Source of the DNA: Wenzhouxiangella sp042310355
GTDB lineage: Bacteria; Pseudomonadota; Gammaproteobacteria; Xanthomonadales; Wenzhouxiangellaceae
Reading direction: 5' to 3'
DNA length: 64,000 bases
NCBI RefSeq assembly: GCF_042310355.1
Contig: NZ_JBHJMR010000008.1
Coordinates: 62,001 to 126,000 of the forward strand
Under the pieces are notes generated by a model. That model worked only from the letters and a program-made list of their open reading frames with translations, made no database searches and was not told where the DNA came from. The first letter of the stretch is position 1. Every line of letters starts with the position of its first letter. The translations under genes and the position numbers were made by a program. Shown piece by piece: positions 7,290 to 16,500 of this stretch.

Positions 7290-8797
7290 GACGTCGCTCC
7301 TTCGGAAGTTTCGATGGGTCGTACCTTGAGAACCAGGCCGTCGAGGGCAACGATCTCGACCGTCTGGCCGCGCCGAACGGGCCGGTCGCTGGCCGCGCTC
7401 CAGTCCTCGCCTTCCAGGTGCACGCGACCCTCGCCGTCGGCGAAATCGCTGATGGCCTCGGCGTGACGCCCGGCGAGTGCTTCGCGGCCGGCAACCTGGG
7501 GTCGGCGGTAGGACTTGGCCGCCAGGTAGACGATGGCCAGGAAGACGAGCGCGGAGGCCAGGCCCATGGCGGCGATCAGGCCGGTATTGATACCCATGCC
7601 GGGAATATCACTATCCATCAGGATGATCGAGCCGACCACGACGGCGGCCACCCCGCCGATGCCGAGAATGCCCAGCGAGGGAACGAACAGCTCCACGGCG
7701 ATCAGGGCAAACCCGAGCAGCATCAGCGCCAGGCCGACGTAGTTGACCGGCAGGATCTGGAAGGCGTAGAGCGCGAGCAGCAGGCAGATGCCGCCGATCA
7801 CGCCCGGCACCAGGGCGCCGGGGTTGTAGCCTTCGAGGATCAGGCCGTAGATGCCGATCATCAGCAGCAGGTAGGCCAGGGTGGGGTTGGTCAGCACGCT
7901 CAGGAAGCGATTGCGCCAGTCGGGCGTCTGCTCGACGATGCGGGCGCCCGCGGTCGCCAGCGTTTGCGTGCCGGCGGCCATCCGCACCTCGCGGCCGTCG
8001 ATCGCCTCGAGCAGGGCGGGGAGATCGTCGCTGACCAGGTCGATGACGTTCATCTCCTCAGCCTCGCTGGCGGTCAGGCTGACCGACTCGCGCACGGCGC
8101 GCTCGGCCCAATCGGCGTTGCGGCCGTGGCGCTCGGCCAGGCCCCGGATGTAGGCCACCGCGTCCTCGACCGCCTTGCGGGTCGTGGCGTCACCGCCGCT
8201 GCCGGAAGATGGTTCCGCTTCGTTATCGTCGCCGCCTTCTTCCACGGACTCGGCGGATTCCTCGCTTTGGTCTTCCTCACCCTCGGACTCTTCTTCCAGG
8301 GCGTCCCGGGCGCGCTCGACCGGCGAGGCGGGCTCCTCGTCGTCGCCACCGCCCCCGCCGATCTGGACCGGTGTGGCGGCCCCGAGATTGGTCGAAGGCG
8401 CCATGGCGGCGACGTGGCTGGCGTAGAGCATGTAGGTGCCGGCGCTGGCGGCGCGGGCGCCGGGCGGGCCCACCCAGGTGGCCACCGGCACCCGGGCGTT
8501 GAGGATCTTCTTGATCATGTCGCGCATCGAGGCGTCCAGGCCGCCCGGCGTATCCATGCGCAGCACCACCAGGGCGGCATCGTCGGCTTCCGCCGCCTCG
8601 ATCCCGCGGATCACGTAGTCGCGCGTGGCCGGCCCGATGGCACCGTCGATGTCGAGCACGTAGACCGCCGGCGACGCCGCTTCGTCCTGTGCCAGCGTGT
8701 GCGGCAGGAAGGCGGCGGCGAGCAGGACCGCGCCCAGGAGCACGAACCATCGGGCCGCTTTCGCGGTGGATTTCTGCAAGGTGGACTGATTGGCCAT
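7286..8797 (-). CDS. nfeD: Long-form NfeD membrane serine protease
   Basis: 503 aa. Order: signal/anchor (about 15-36); a ClpP-like protease domain with the nucleophile in GARAASAGTY (Ser119) and a likely general-base Lys208; four or so membrane helices; and a C-terminal OB-fold NfeD domain (VRRGQTVEIVALDG). Between Ser and Lys lies an insert of about 55 residues (150-205), strongly acidic with Ser/Gly runs, which is unusual. It would act at the membrane on slipin (family knowledge). I chose ATG 8797 over an upstream in-frame start because it gives the correct membrane anchor. First gene of the operon, divergent from the gene at 8913. Confidence 0.93.
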   Translation of the reverse strand: MANQSTLQKSTAKAARWFVLLGAVLLAAAFLPHTLAQDEAASPAVYVLDIDGAIGPATRDYVIRGIEAAEADDAALVVLRMDTPGGLDASMRDMIKKILNARVPVATWVGPPGARAASAGTYMLYASHVAAMAPSTNLGAATPVQIGGGGGDDEEPASPVERARDALEEESEGEEDQSEESAESVEEGGDDNEAEPSSGSGGDATTRKAVEDAVAYIRGLAERHGRNADWAERAVRESVSLTASEAEEMNVIDLVSDDLPALLEAIDGREVRMAAGTQTLATAGARIVEQTPDWRNRFLSVLTNPTLAYLLLMIGIYGLILEGYNPGALVPGVIGGICLLLALYAFQILPVNYVGLALMLLGFALIAVELFVPSLGILGIGGVAAVVVGSIILMDSDIPGMGINTGLIAAMGLASALVFLAIVYLAAKSYRRPQVAGREALAGRHAEAISDFADGEGRVHLEGEDWSAASDRPVRRGQTVEIVALDGLVLKVRPIETSEGATS

Positions 8798-8812
8798 CAC
8801 GCCTACATTAGA

Positions 8813-8836
8813 ACGTTGCGCGCGTGATCGCAACGT
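8813..8836. promoter_or_regulatory. Perfect inverted repeat in the nfeD divergent promoter region
   Basis: ACGTTGCG (8813-8820) and CGCAACGT (8829-8836) are exact reverse complements separated by 8 bases. The repeat sits between the divergent starts at 8797 and 8913. The arms and spacing are compatible with a dimeric regulator's operator. No regulator gene is adjacent. Confidence 0.4.
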
Positions 8837-8912
8837 GCCGGCTTTGAATCCGCGCCGCAGCGCCCCAACCATCGAAGGTCAGGCTATTTGCAACGAACAT
8901 TCAGGAGTCAAC

Positions 8913-9329
8913 ATGAACGACAACAGCATGCGCGAGCAGCTGAGCATGGACGCCGACGCGCTCTACCGCGAAGAGAGCTTCAGCGATCGCCGGGTGGGCA
9001 GCATCCAGCGGCTGACGCCGGTCACCGCCGACGGCGACGACGACAGCTCACGTTCGGTGCGCTACATCGGCCAGACCCAGGTCATGAGCCCGGCCGGGGC
9101 GCTGCCGATCACCTTCGAGCTGGAGGTCGATTCGCTGTCCGAGGCCGTCCGCCAGTTCCCCGAGCTTGCCGAGAAGGCGGTCGAGGAGACCATCGAGGAG
9201 CTCAAGCGCCTGCAGCGCGAGCACCAGTCGTCGATCATGGTGCCCGGCCAGGAAGGCGGCCAGGGCGGCATGGGTGGTCTCGGCGGCCAGGGGGGCGGCA
9301 TGCCGTCGGGCGGAGGTATCCAGATCTGA
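8913..9329 (+). CDS. Conserved-looking cytoplasmic protein with Gly-rich tail, unknown function
   Basis: 138 aa, not recognised. No signal peptide. The N-terminus is acidic and Ser-rich, followed by a charged segment (VRYIGQTQVMSPAG) and then a helical Glu-rich part (EKAVEETIEELKRLQREH). The last 30 residues are mostly Gly, Met and Gln (repeats of GGxGG). Start ATG 8913 has a good CAGGAGT ribosome site; the frame extends upstream but across the divergent promoter. It is monocistronic, opposite nfeD, with a possible operator between them. The pattern suggests a small soluble protein whose disordered tail mediates assembly (inference). Confidence 0.75.
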   Translation: MNDNSMREQLSMDADALYREESFSDRRVGSIQRLTPVTADGDDDSSRSVRYIGQTQVMSPAGALPITFELEVDSLSEAVRQFPELAEKAVEETIEELKRLQREHQSSIMVPGQEGGQGGMGGLGGQGGGMPSGGGIQI

Positions 9330-9392
9330 CAGCGCTTGGTGGCGCCCCCGCCACTGCGCTAAGATTGCGGTAGACGAACGGTTTATCGCCCA

Positions 9393-10994
9393 ATGGTCAG
9401 ATCAATGATGCGCAGCCTGTCAGGCGTCTTCCTCCTGCTGGCGGCGGCGCCGCTTGCGGCCCTGAGCTTCGAGGACAGCTCCCAGCAGGTGGGCTTCACG
9501 CCGAGCCACGCCGACCAGGTGCCGGGCGGCGGCATTGCCGTGGCCGATTTCGACCGCAACGGCTACCCGGACATCTTCGTAACTGGGGGAACGGGCTATG
9601 GCAACCGCCTTTACTTCAACGACGGCGACGGGAACTTCGAAGACGACGCGGACATCAACGCCCAGCTGTTCGGCGAGAACTGCTCGGTAACCGCGGCCGC
9701 CGACTTCGACAACGACGGCTGGCCGGATCTCTACGTCGGCTGCCGGTGGTCGAATAATCACCTGTTCCGAAACCTCGAGGGGCAGGGCTTCAAGGACGTC
9801 ACCCCGATCGAGCTCAACCACCACGTGCCCTGCTGCGCCAGCACGCGGACCGATGCCGTGGCCTGGGCCGATCTGACGGGCAACGGCTACCTCGACCTCT
9901 ACATCGGCATCTTCACCGGGGCGAGCGACACCGGCAACGCCAACAACCTCGATCGCATCATGCTCAACAACGGTGACGGGAGCTGGACCAATGCCGCCGA
10001 GCAGCTCGACCCCGACAAGCTCATCAAGACCGGCCTGGCGGTCGCGATGAGCGATCTCAACGGTAGCGGACGCCCGGACATCTACGTGGTCAACGACAAG
10101 TTGATGGGCAACCACCTGTGGCGCAATGACGGCGCCGGCTGCGGCAGCTGGTGCTTTACCGATGTGTCCGAGGAATCGGATACCGACATAAGCGCCTACG
10201 GCATGGGCATCGCCATCGGCGACGTCAACCGCGACGGACTCTGGGATATGTACTTTTCCAGCATCGATGCCCAACACCTGCTACTGGGCGAAGATTCCGA
10301 TCCGCTGGCTTTTCAGGAGGTCGTCGACACACCGCTCAACCACGACGCAGTCGGGTGGGGCACGATTTTCGCCGACTTCGACAACGACGGCTGGGAAGAC
10401 GCCTACCTGGCAGTGGGGCCCGAAAGCTTCGCGCCAACCGAACTGGTCGACCAGGTTTTTCACAACCAGGGCGACGGCAGCTTCGCCAACGTCACCGCAT
10501 CGAGCGGGCTGGGGACCAAGATTCCGACCCAGGCGGCCGCGCGTATCGATCTGGACCGCGACGGGACCCTCGATCTGGTTCTGCATCACTGGAATCGCCA
10601 GCCCGGGTATCGCGTGTACCGCAACACCACCGAGTCGACCGGCAACTGGATCGGTTTCGAGCTGACCGGCGGCGGCCCCGTCAATCGCGACGGCATCGGT
10701 GCCCGGGTCGCGCTCCAGACCGCCGACGGCGGCAGCCAGATGCGCGAGCTTCGCGCCGGCGAGTCGCGCGGCGCCAGCCACGATCCGGTTCTGCACTTCG
10801 GTCTGGGCGAGCACGACAGCGCCGAGGTAACCATCACATGGCCGGACGGGACCGAGCAGTCGCTGGGCACGCTGACGGGCTGCCGATACCACCACCTCGT
10901 TCATCCGCAATCCCAAGTCACACCACCGCCAGGGGGAGATCATGGCATTTTCCGCAGCCGCTTCGAGTCATCCTGCAGCTCAACGCCCGAGTGA
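9393..10994 (+). CDS. Secreted FG-GAP/VCBS repeat protein with ASPIC/UnbV domain
   Basis: 533 aa. Signal peptide (LSGVFLLLAAAPLAALS) followed by a seven-bladed propeller of FG-GAP repeats. Several blades show the calcium-type loop DFDRNGYPD, DFDNDGWPD, DLNGSGRPD, DVNRDGLWD, DFDNDGWED or DLDRDGTLD. The C-terminal ASPIC/UnbV domain reads GIGARVALQT... RELRAGESRG... FGLGEHDSAEVTITWPDG. It ends GIFRSRFESS plus six residues, close to the FxDRFE ending of two other secreted proteins here. Its last 53 bases overlap the start of the haloperoxidase-like gene, so the two are likely coupled. Probably extracellular and calcium-binding. Confidence 0.9.
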   Translation: MVRSMMRSLSGVFLLLAAAPLAALSFEDSSQQVGFTPSHADQVPGGGIAVADFDRNGYPDIFVTGGTGYGNRLYFNDGDGNFEDDADINAQLFGENCSVTAAADFDNDGWPDLYVGCRWSNNHLFRNLEGQGFKDVTPIELNHHVPCCASTRTDAVAWADLTGNGYLDLYIGIFTGASDTGNANNLDRIMLNNGDGSWTNAAEQLDPDKLIKTGLAVAMSDLNGSGRPDIYVVNDKLMGNHLWRNDGAGCGSWCFTDVSEESDTDISAYGMGIAIGDVNRDGLWDMYFSSIDAQHLLLGEDSDPLAFQEVVDTPLNHDAVGWGTIFADFDNDGWEDAYLAVGPESFAPTELVDQVFHNQGDGSFANVTASSGLGTKIPTQAAARIDLDRDGTLDLVLHHWNRQPGYRVYRNTTESTGNWIGFELTGGGPVNRDGIGARVALQTADGGSQMRELRAGESRGASHDPVLHFGLGEHDSAEVTITWPDGTEQSLGTLTGCRYHHLVHPQSQVTPPPGGDHGIFRSRFESSCSSTPE

Positions 10995-12984
10995 TTCCCT
11001 TTCGTCCCTGAGATCGACCGTTCTCGCTCTGCTCGCCCTCGCCGCGGTTGCAGGGTCCTGTGCGGGCGCGATGGCCTCGACCGGACCGGTCGACCTGCCG
11101 CCGGGCCGTCCGGTGCCCCTGCCCGCGGGCAAGCTCCCGGTGGATCCCGCAGACCACAGCGTCGCTCGGGTCTGGAACGAGGTGCTCCTGGTTGCGATCC
11201 GGGGGGACTCGCCGCGACCGAGCGTGCACGCGCGCAACCTCTTTCACTTGTCAGGAGCGCTTTACGACGCCTGGGCCGCCTTTCACGATGCAGATACGCC
11301 CCTGCTTCATGACGAGTCGCCGATGGCCGGGGACCAGGAGGCCGTGGAGACGGCGCAGAGCTATGCCGCCTACCGTTTGCTCAGCCATCGCTTTGCCACT
11401 TCTCCGGGCCACACGGAGAGCCAGGCGATGTTCGATCTCGTGATGGAAACCCAGGGCCTGGATCCGGATTTCACCGATACCGACGGCGACACACCCGCCG
11501 CCCTCGGCAACCGGATTGCGGCCAGCTACATCGATCACGGACTCGCCGATGGCGCCAACGAGGACGGCAACTACACGGACACGGTCGGCTACAACCCGGT
11601 CAACCTGCCCATGCTGGTCTGGCTGCCCGGCACCGGGGGACTTTCCGACATCAACGTCTGGCAACCGCTGATTCCGCCGGGAGCCGCCGGCCCGCAGGCT
11701 TTCCTGACCCCACACTGGTACGGGGTGGCACCCTTTGCGCTCGAGCATACCGACGGACAGGATGTCTACCATGACCCCGGAACGCCGCCTCAGCTCAGTG
11801 GGAGCGGAGACGCCGAGTTCCGCGAGCATGTCGTCGAACTGATTGCCTTCGGAGCGACCCTGGACCCGGGCGACGGCGAGACTGTCAACATCTCTCCGGC
11901 GGTCGCGGGCAACAACTCGCTGGGCGCGAACGACGGCAACGGGCATGGCGTCAACCCTGCGACCGGCCAGCCCTACCCCGACAACGTGGTCCTTCGGGGC
12001 GACTGGTCGCGCGTGCTGGCGGAGTTCTGGGCCGATGGCCCCCATTCGAGCACGCCGCCGGGGCACTGGAACGAGATCGCCAACTCGGTCAGCGAAGCCG
12101 TTGAGCGGCGGCGCATCGGCGGCGAAGGCGCAGCCGTGAGCGCGCTGGAGTGGGACGTGAAACTCTACCTGGCCCTCAACGGCGCCCTGCACGATGCCGC
12201 CATCGCCGGTTGGGAAGTCAAGTACCTTTATGAGAGCTCGCGCCCCATCACGCTGATTCGCGGTATGGCCGAGCGCGGCCAGTCTTCGGATCCCGCCCAT
12301 CCTTCCTTTGACCCCGAAGGCCTGCCGCTCGTGCCCGACCTGGTGGAGCTCATCACGCCGGAAAGCTCAGCCGCCGGACAACGCCACGAGCACCTGGCCG
12401 ACCATGTCGGCGAGATCGCGATTCGCGGATGGCTGGGGCACCCGCAGGACCCGGAGTCGGAGATCGGGGGCGTGGACTGGATTCGGGGTGTGGAATGGCT
12501 CCCTTACCAGGCCAGAAATTTCGTCACTCCGCCCTTTCCGGGATACGTATCCGGCCACAGCACTTTCAGCCGAGCCGCCGCCGAGGTTCTAACCGAATTT
12601 ACCGGTAACCCCTACTTTCCGGGCGGGTACGGCGAGTTCAGGATCGAGGTCGGCGGAGAATTCGAACTCGACTTCGAGCACGGCCCCAGTCAGCCCGTCG
12701 CGCTGCAGTGGGCCACATACTACGACGCCGCGGACGAAGCCGGCCTCTCGCGCGTCTACGGCGGCATCCACCCCACTTACGACGACTTGCCGGGGCGCAT
12801 CATCGGCAGCGCGGTCGGACTCGACGCCTACGCGCAAGCGCGCGCCCTGTTCGCGCCGGTGGCGGGACAGGATCCCGGTCAGGGCCAGCCCGCCAGCGTC
12901 CCTGTAATGTCCCGTCCGGGCCTGCTGCTGCTCGGCGGCCTGTTGCTCCTTCTGGGACTGCGGGCTTCCCGGCCGGTCCATTGA
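10942..12984 (+). CDS. Vanadium-dependent haloperoxidase-like (PAP2 superfamily) secreted enzyme
   Basis: 680 aa. Signal peptide in the first ~47 residues. The three vanadate/phosphate-binding motifs of the family are present: Lys and Arg in WEVKYLYESSRPI (around 425-437), the Ser-Gly-His core in GYVSGHSTF (around 533-541), and Arg...His in SRVYGGIHPTYDD (around 603-615). Such enzymes oxidise halides with peroxide or act as acid phosphatases; the sequence cannot decide. The C-terminus is VPVMSRPG + hydrophobic helix + RASRPVH, a membrane sorting tail. The start is set by GGGGGAG four bases before ATG 10942, inside the end of the FG-GAP gene. Confidence 0.85.
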   Translation: MAFSAAASSHPAAQRPSDSLSSLRSTVLALLALAAVAGSCAGAMASTGPVDLPPGRPVPLPAGKLPVDPADHSVARVWNEVLLVAIRGDSPRPSVHARNLFHLSGALYDAWAAFHDADTPLLHDESPMAGDQEAVETAQSYAAYRLLSHRFATSPGHTESQAMFDLVMETQGLDPDFTDTDGDTPAALGNRIAASYIDHGLADGANEDGNYTDTVGYNPVNLPMLVWLPGTGGLSDINVWQPLIPPGAAGPQAFLTPHWYGVAPFALEHTDGQDVYHDPGTPPQLSGSGDAEFREHVVELIAFGATLDPGDGETVNISPAVAGNNSLGANDGNGHGVNPATGQPYPDNVVLRGDWSRVLAEFWADGPHSSTPPGHWNEIANSVSEAVERRRIGGEGAAVSALEWDVKLYLALNGALHDAAIAGWEVKYLYESSRPITLIRGMAERGQSSDPAHPSFDPEGLPLVPDLVELITPESSAAGQRHEHLADHVGEIAIRGWLGHPQDPESEIGGVDWIRGVEWLPYQARNFVTPPFPGYVSGHSTFSRAAAEVLTEFTGNPYFPGGYGEFRIEVGGEFELDFEHGPSQPVALQWATYYDAADEAGLSRVYGGIHPTYDDLPGRIIGSAVGLDAYAQARALFAPVAGQDPGQGQPASVPVMSRPGLLLLGGLLLLLGLRASRPVH

Positions 12985-13598
12985 TGGCCCCGGGGCAAGG
13001 GTGGCCACACTCCCGATCCGAAGAATGATCTAAGTCGGGCCTTCGCCAGCTCTCCCGCGGTTGGCATCGCACGGGGCGGCTGAACGCGATCGAAATGGCT
13101 GCAGGCTATTGTCGTCGAGGCCGCGCCAGGGTGGCGTTCAGCTTTCAGCCAAACCAGGACTTGGCGTCCGACACCCAGACCGGGAAATCGGTTTCAATGT
13201 GGCCTGTTCGACGGGCCCCGCTGCGAGCCAGGTCCAGATCCTGAAGGCGCAAACTGCCCTGCCGCGGCTGGAAACCGGGGACATACCTGAATCAGCCGAC
13301 CCCGATCGGCTCCCTACGCAGATTGCCGGCGGCGCAACGCTGAATTCCCCCCGGCCTTGCCGCACGCACTCCAGGGCGCCGTCGCCCATTCGGGCTTCCC
13401 GCGTCTTCTCAGGATTTCGGAGTGCGCACCTCGGGCCACTTCCCGCTTCGGTTTCCCTCCACGGTTGAAAGCGCCAGTCTATGGCGCTTCGCGCCATGCC
13501 TGGCGCACCAAAAAAAAAGGGCCGGCGGAAGTCCGCCGGCCCTGAAGTTCCGGGTTGGGTGCCTGTGGCACCCGACCCAGTATCTCCGCGGTTTCTTA
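12985..13598. other. Intergenic region without a recognisable gene
   Basis: 614 bases between convergent genes. Open frames exist on both strands (for example 13061-13468 and 13138-13497) but have no ribosome site, no motif and shuffled-looking composition, so I do not call them. The right end carries the stem-loops that end the subtilase transcript. A small perfect hairpin TGGCGC-TTC-GCGCCA lies at about 13484-13498. I see nothing else. Confidence 0.6.
13510..13542 (-). terminator. Rho-independent terminator of the subtilase gene
   Basis: On the minus strand a perfect 10-bp GC stem (13542-13533 with 13528-13519, loop of 4) is followed by nine T residues (13518-13510). Just before it, at 13552-13578, is a second hairpin of 12 bp with one wobble pair, so transcripts leaving the subtilase gene meet two structures in a row. 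Confidence 0.92.
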
Positions 13599-16500
13599 TT
13601 ACTGTTCGAAACGGTCGCGGAAGAGCACGTCACCGTCTTCACCGACGATCAGCGTTGCCGGCACCGTGCGGGTGACGATCTCGCCGTCACCTTCGTCGAG
13701 CTCGACCACGACGTCGGCCGTGTAGGTGCCGTCCGCCAAGCCGGTGGCATCAAAGATGACATCGACTTCCGACTGACCGCCGGCGCTGACGCTGCCGGTC
13801 TCGGGCGAGAGGCTCAGCCAATCGACCGGGCCGCCGCCACCGCCAGCGATGAACTTCACGGCGTTGTAGGCCATGAGGTCCAGGTCGCCGGTCCAGGCGT
13901 CGGCACCGTCAGCGCTGTAGAGGGCGTTGAAGGCGACCGCGTAGTCGTTGTACGCGATCAGGGCTTCACCGTCGCTCCACTCGGCGATCAACTCGGCGTC
14001 GTTCTGCGGCGTAACGTTGATCCGGATCGTATCCGACTCGAGGGTGGAAACACCTTCGAAAATCGGATGTTCCGTGTCGGTGATGTCCATCGTCACCGTA
14101 CCGGTCGCGTCCGCGTCAGCCATGTTGAACGGGCCGTACTCATCGTCGATATATCGTCCGGCCAACTGCCAACCCGCATGATCGAACGGGAAGTTGAAGA
14201 ACACGATGCTGCCACCGGCGTCAACGTAATCGGCCAGGGCGTCACCAACAGCCACGTCGGCATTGGCGGCTCCCCACTGATTGTTGTTGGTGGTCACGAC
14301 CACATCGTAAGACTCCAGATCAGCGACCGTGACATCGGCCAGGGTACCGCTGTAGAACTCCGCCGTTACGTCGGGGAAGGAGTTGAGCGCATCGACCAGA
14401 TTGGTCGGCGGGAATCCGCCAACCTCATCGTCAGGCGACAGTACGCCTACGCTCAGGTCAGTGCCGCTGGGCTGGACGCTCACCCGACGCACCTCGCCGT
14501 CGAACGCGGCAATCGAGCCGGCTCGAGACGAATCATCTCCGTCACGATCAATACCCGGATGACCAATGCGCATCAGGTCGACGTTGACCGCCGGCGTGGT
14601 GTTGGACGTCGTCAGCTCGAAGGTGGCCTCGGCCAGGCCGTCGTTGACCATCGTCATCGTCTGCGTTTCCGAACCGCCTGCCTCGAGGACCGCGAGGAAC
14701 TCGTCCTCGAAGATCGACGTGCAGCCCAGTTCGATCTGCAGATCGAAGTCGAGCGTGACGCTACCGCCTTCGCTCAGAGCGACATCGGTTTCCGTTTCAC
14801 TGACGTGATCCGGCGCACTTGCCGTGACATCAACCGGTGCGTCGTCGGAGTCGAACGCGATGGCGTAATCGCCGTTGGCGTCGGCCGTCGTCGTGAAGGT
14901 CGTACCGGACTGTCCGGTCACCGCAAGCTCGGCGCCTTCGGCCGGGAACGGATTGCTCTCGCAATAGCCCAGGCTGCTGACGTTGCCGGAGATCGTGGCG
15001 AAGCTCGGCGGTGCGGTAACCGTCAGACTGACCGGCACAGCGACGACCGGATTCTCCGGATCATTGCTGTTGACGCAGATGCTGGCCTCGTAGTCGCCCG
15101 GAATGAGACCCGAGCTGTCGATGACCACGTCCACGTCTTCCGATCCGCCAGCGGCAACGCTGCCGTTGCTGCTGGAGAAGCTCAGCCAGCTCACGTCGCT
15201 CGGCGATGCGCAGCCCGAGGGCGACTGCATCTGCGGGCGAACGAACAAGGCAGAGAACTCCGGGAAGGTCTCGGCGGTACCCAGCTCGCTCCACTCACCG
15301 TCGTCGGTGCGGAAGTAGCCGGCACCCACGCCGCCCGGGCCGTCCTCGTCCGAACCAAGGAACACATTGGGATCGGAAACTTCCCAGCGCGCGCCAATAT
15401 AGACACGGCCGGACTCGACCACGATGTTTTCGCTGGTCAGGTCCACGCTGTACCACACGATCGGGTCCGGAAGGCCGTCCGGCAGGCCGGTGGCCGTCGC
15501 GGGTACCGCGGCGATCTCCGTGCCGGGGCCGCCGCCGGTGCCGTCATCGTCGAATACGACAAGCTCGAAGTCCCGGGATTCAGGACCCTGCGACAGCAGC
15601 GCGACACACACGGTGCCGAGCACGCGCTCGCCTTCGGGCTCGAAGCCTTCGATCACGGTGACGTCGGTGGCCACGGCCGGGTTGCCGGAGTAGCCGTTCT
15701 CGATCGTGCCGTCGTCGTGGATGACCAGACCCGGTGCGCCGTCGCAGTCAAAGGCGCCGGCAGGGCCGACACGCGTGGCTGCCGGCAGCTCGTCGCCAAA
15801 GGCGGCGAACATGTCGGTGCCGTCGTGGCTGCCGCTGTTGAGGCCGGCACCCGCACCCGATTCGCCGTCGGCGGCGAGCACGGTCGGTTCGGCTTCTTCA
15901 AGCGTCCAGTCGAGCTGGCCGGCACCGTCGGCGTTGCCGATCGTCAGCGTCTGCGTGTCGGTGTTACCCGGATCCATCGTGGAGCTGAAGTCTGCCGGTG
16001 CCGTGTCGACACAGGGCTCGTCGAGATCGAGGCTGAAGTCCACCGTAATGGAGTCGGCCGGCACCAGTTCAACACCGGTATCAGTGCCGTCAAGGTGGTT
16101 GGGCGCGCTCGCGGTGATATCAACCGGCGTTTCATCGCTCGGGATGTAGATCTCGTAGAAGCCGTTCTCGTCGGCCGTCGCGGTGTAGGTGTCGTTCTGG
16201 CCAACGATGCTGATGGTCGCACCGGCGGCGTCGAACGGATCCGATCCGCAGTAGCCCAGGCTCTGAACCGTGCCGTTGATGCCGGCAAGATCCTGGCCGG
16301 GCTCGACGGTGACGATCAGCTGCGACGGGGCAATGGCAATCGGGGAATCCACGGAGCCGTACAGCGTGGCTTCGTAAACGCCCGGGCCATCGAGCAGCGA
16401 GGTGTCGACCTCGACGTCGGTCTGGGTGGTGCTTTCGGCCGGAACCGTCACGGTCGCCGGATTGGCCACGGCCCAGTCGACGGGCGGAAGTTCGATCTCG

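Noticed and set aside
6508..7494. An N-terminal extension of the DUF4920 gene across slipin
   Set aside because: The extension is slipin in another frame; the signal peptide begins at the ATG at 6507.
13061..13497. Overlapping frames on both strands in the 12985-13598 gap
   Set aside because: No ribosome site, no recognisable motif, and Arg/Pro/Ser-rich composition typical of chance frames.
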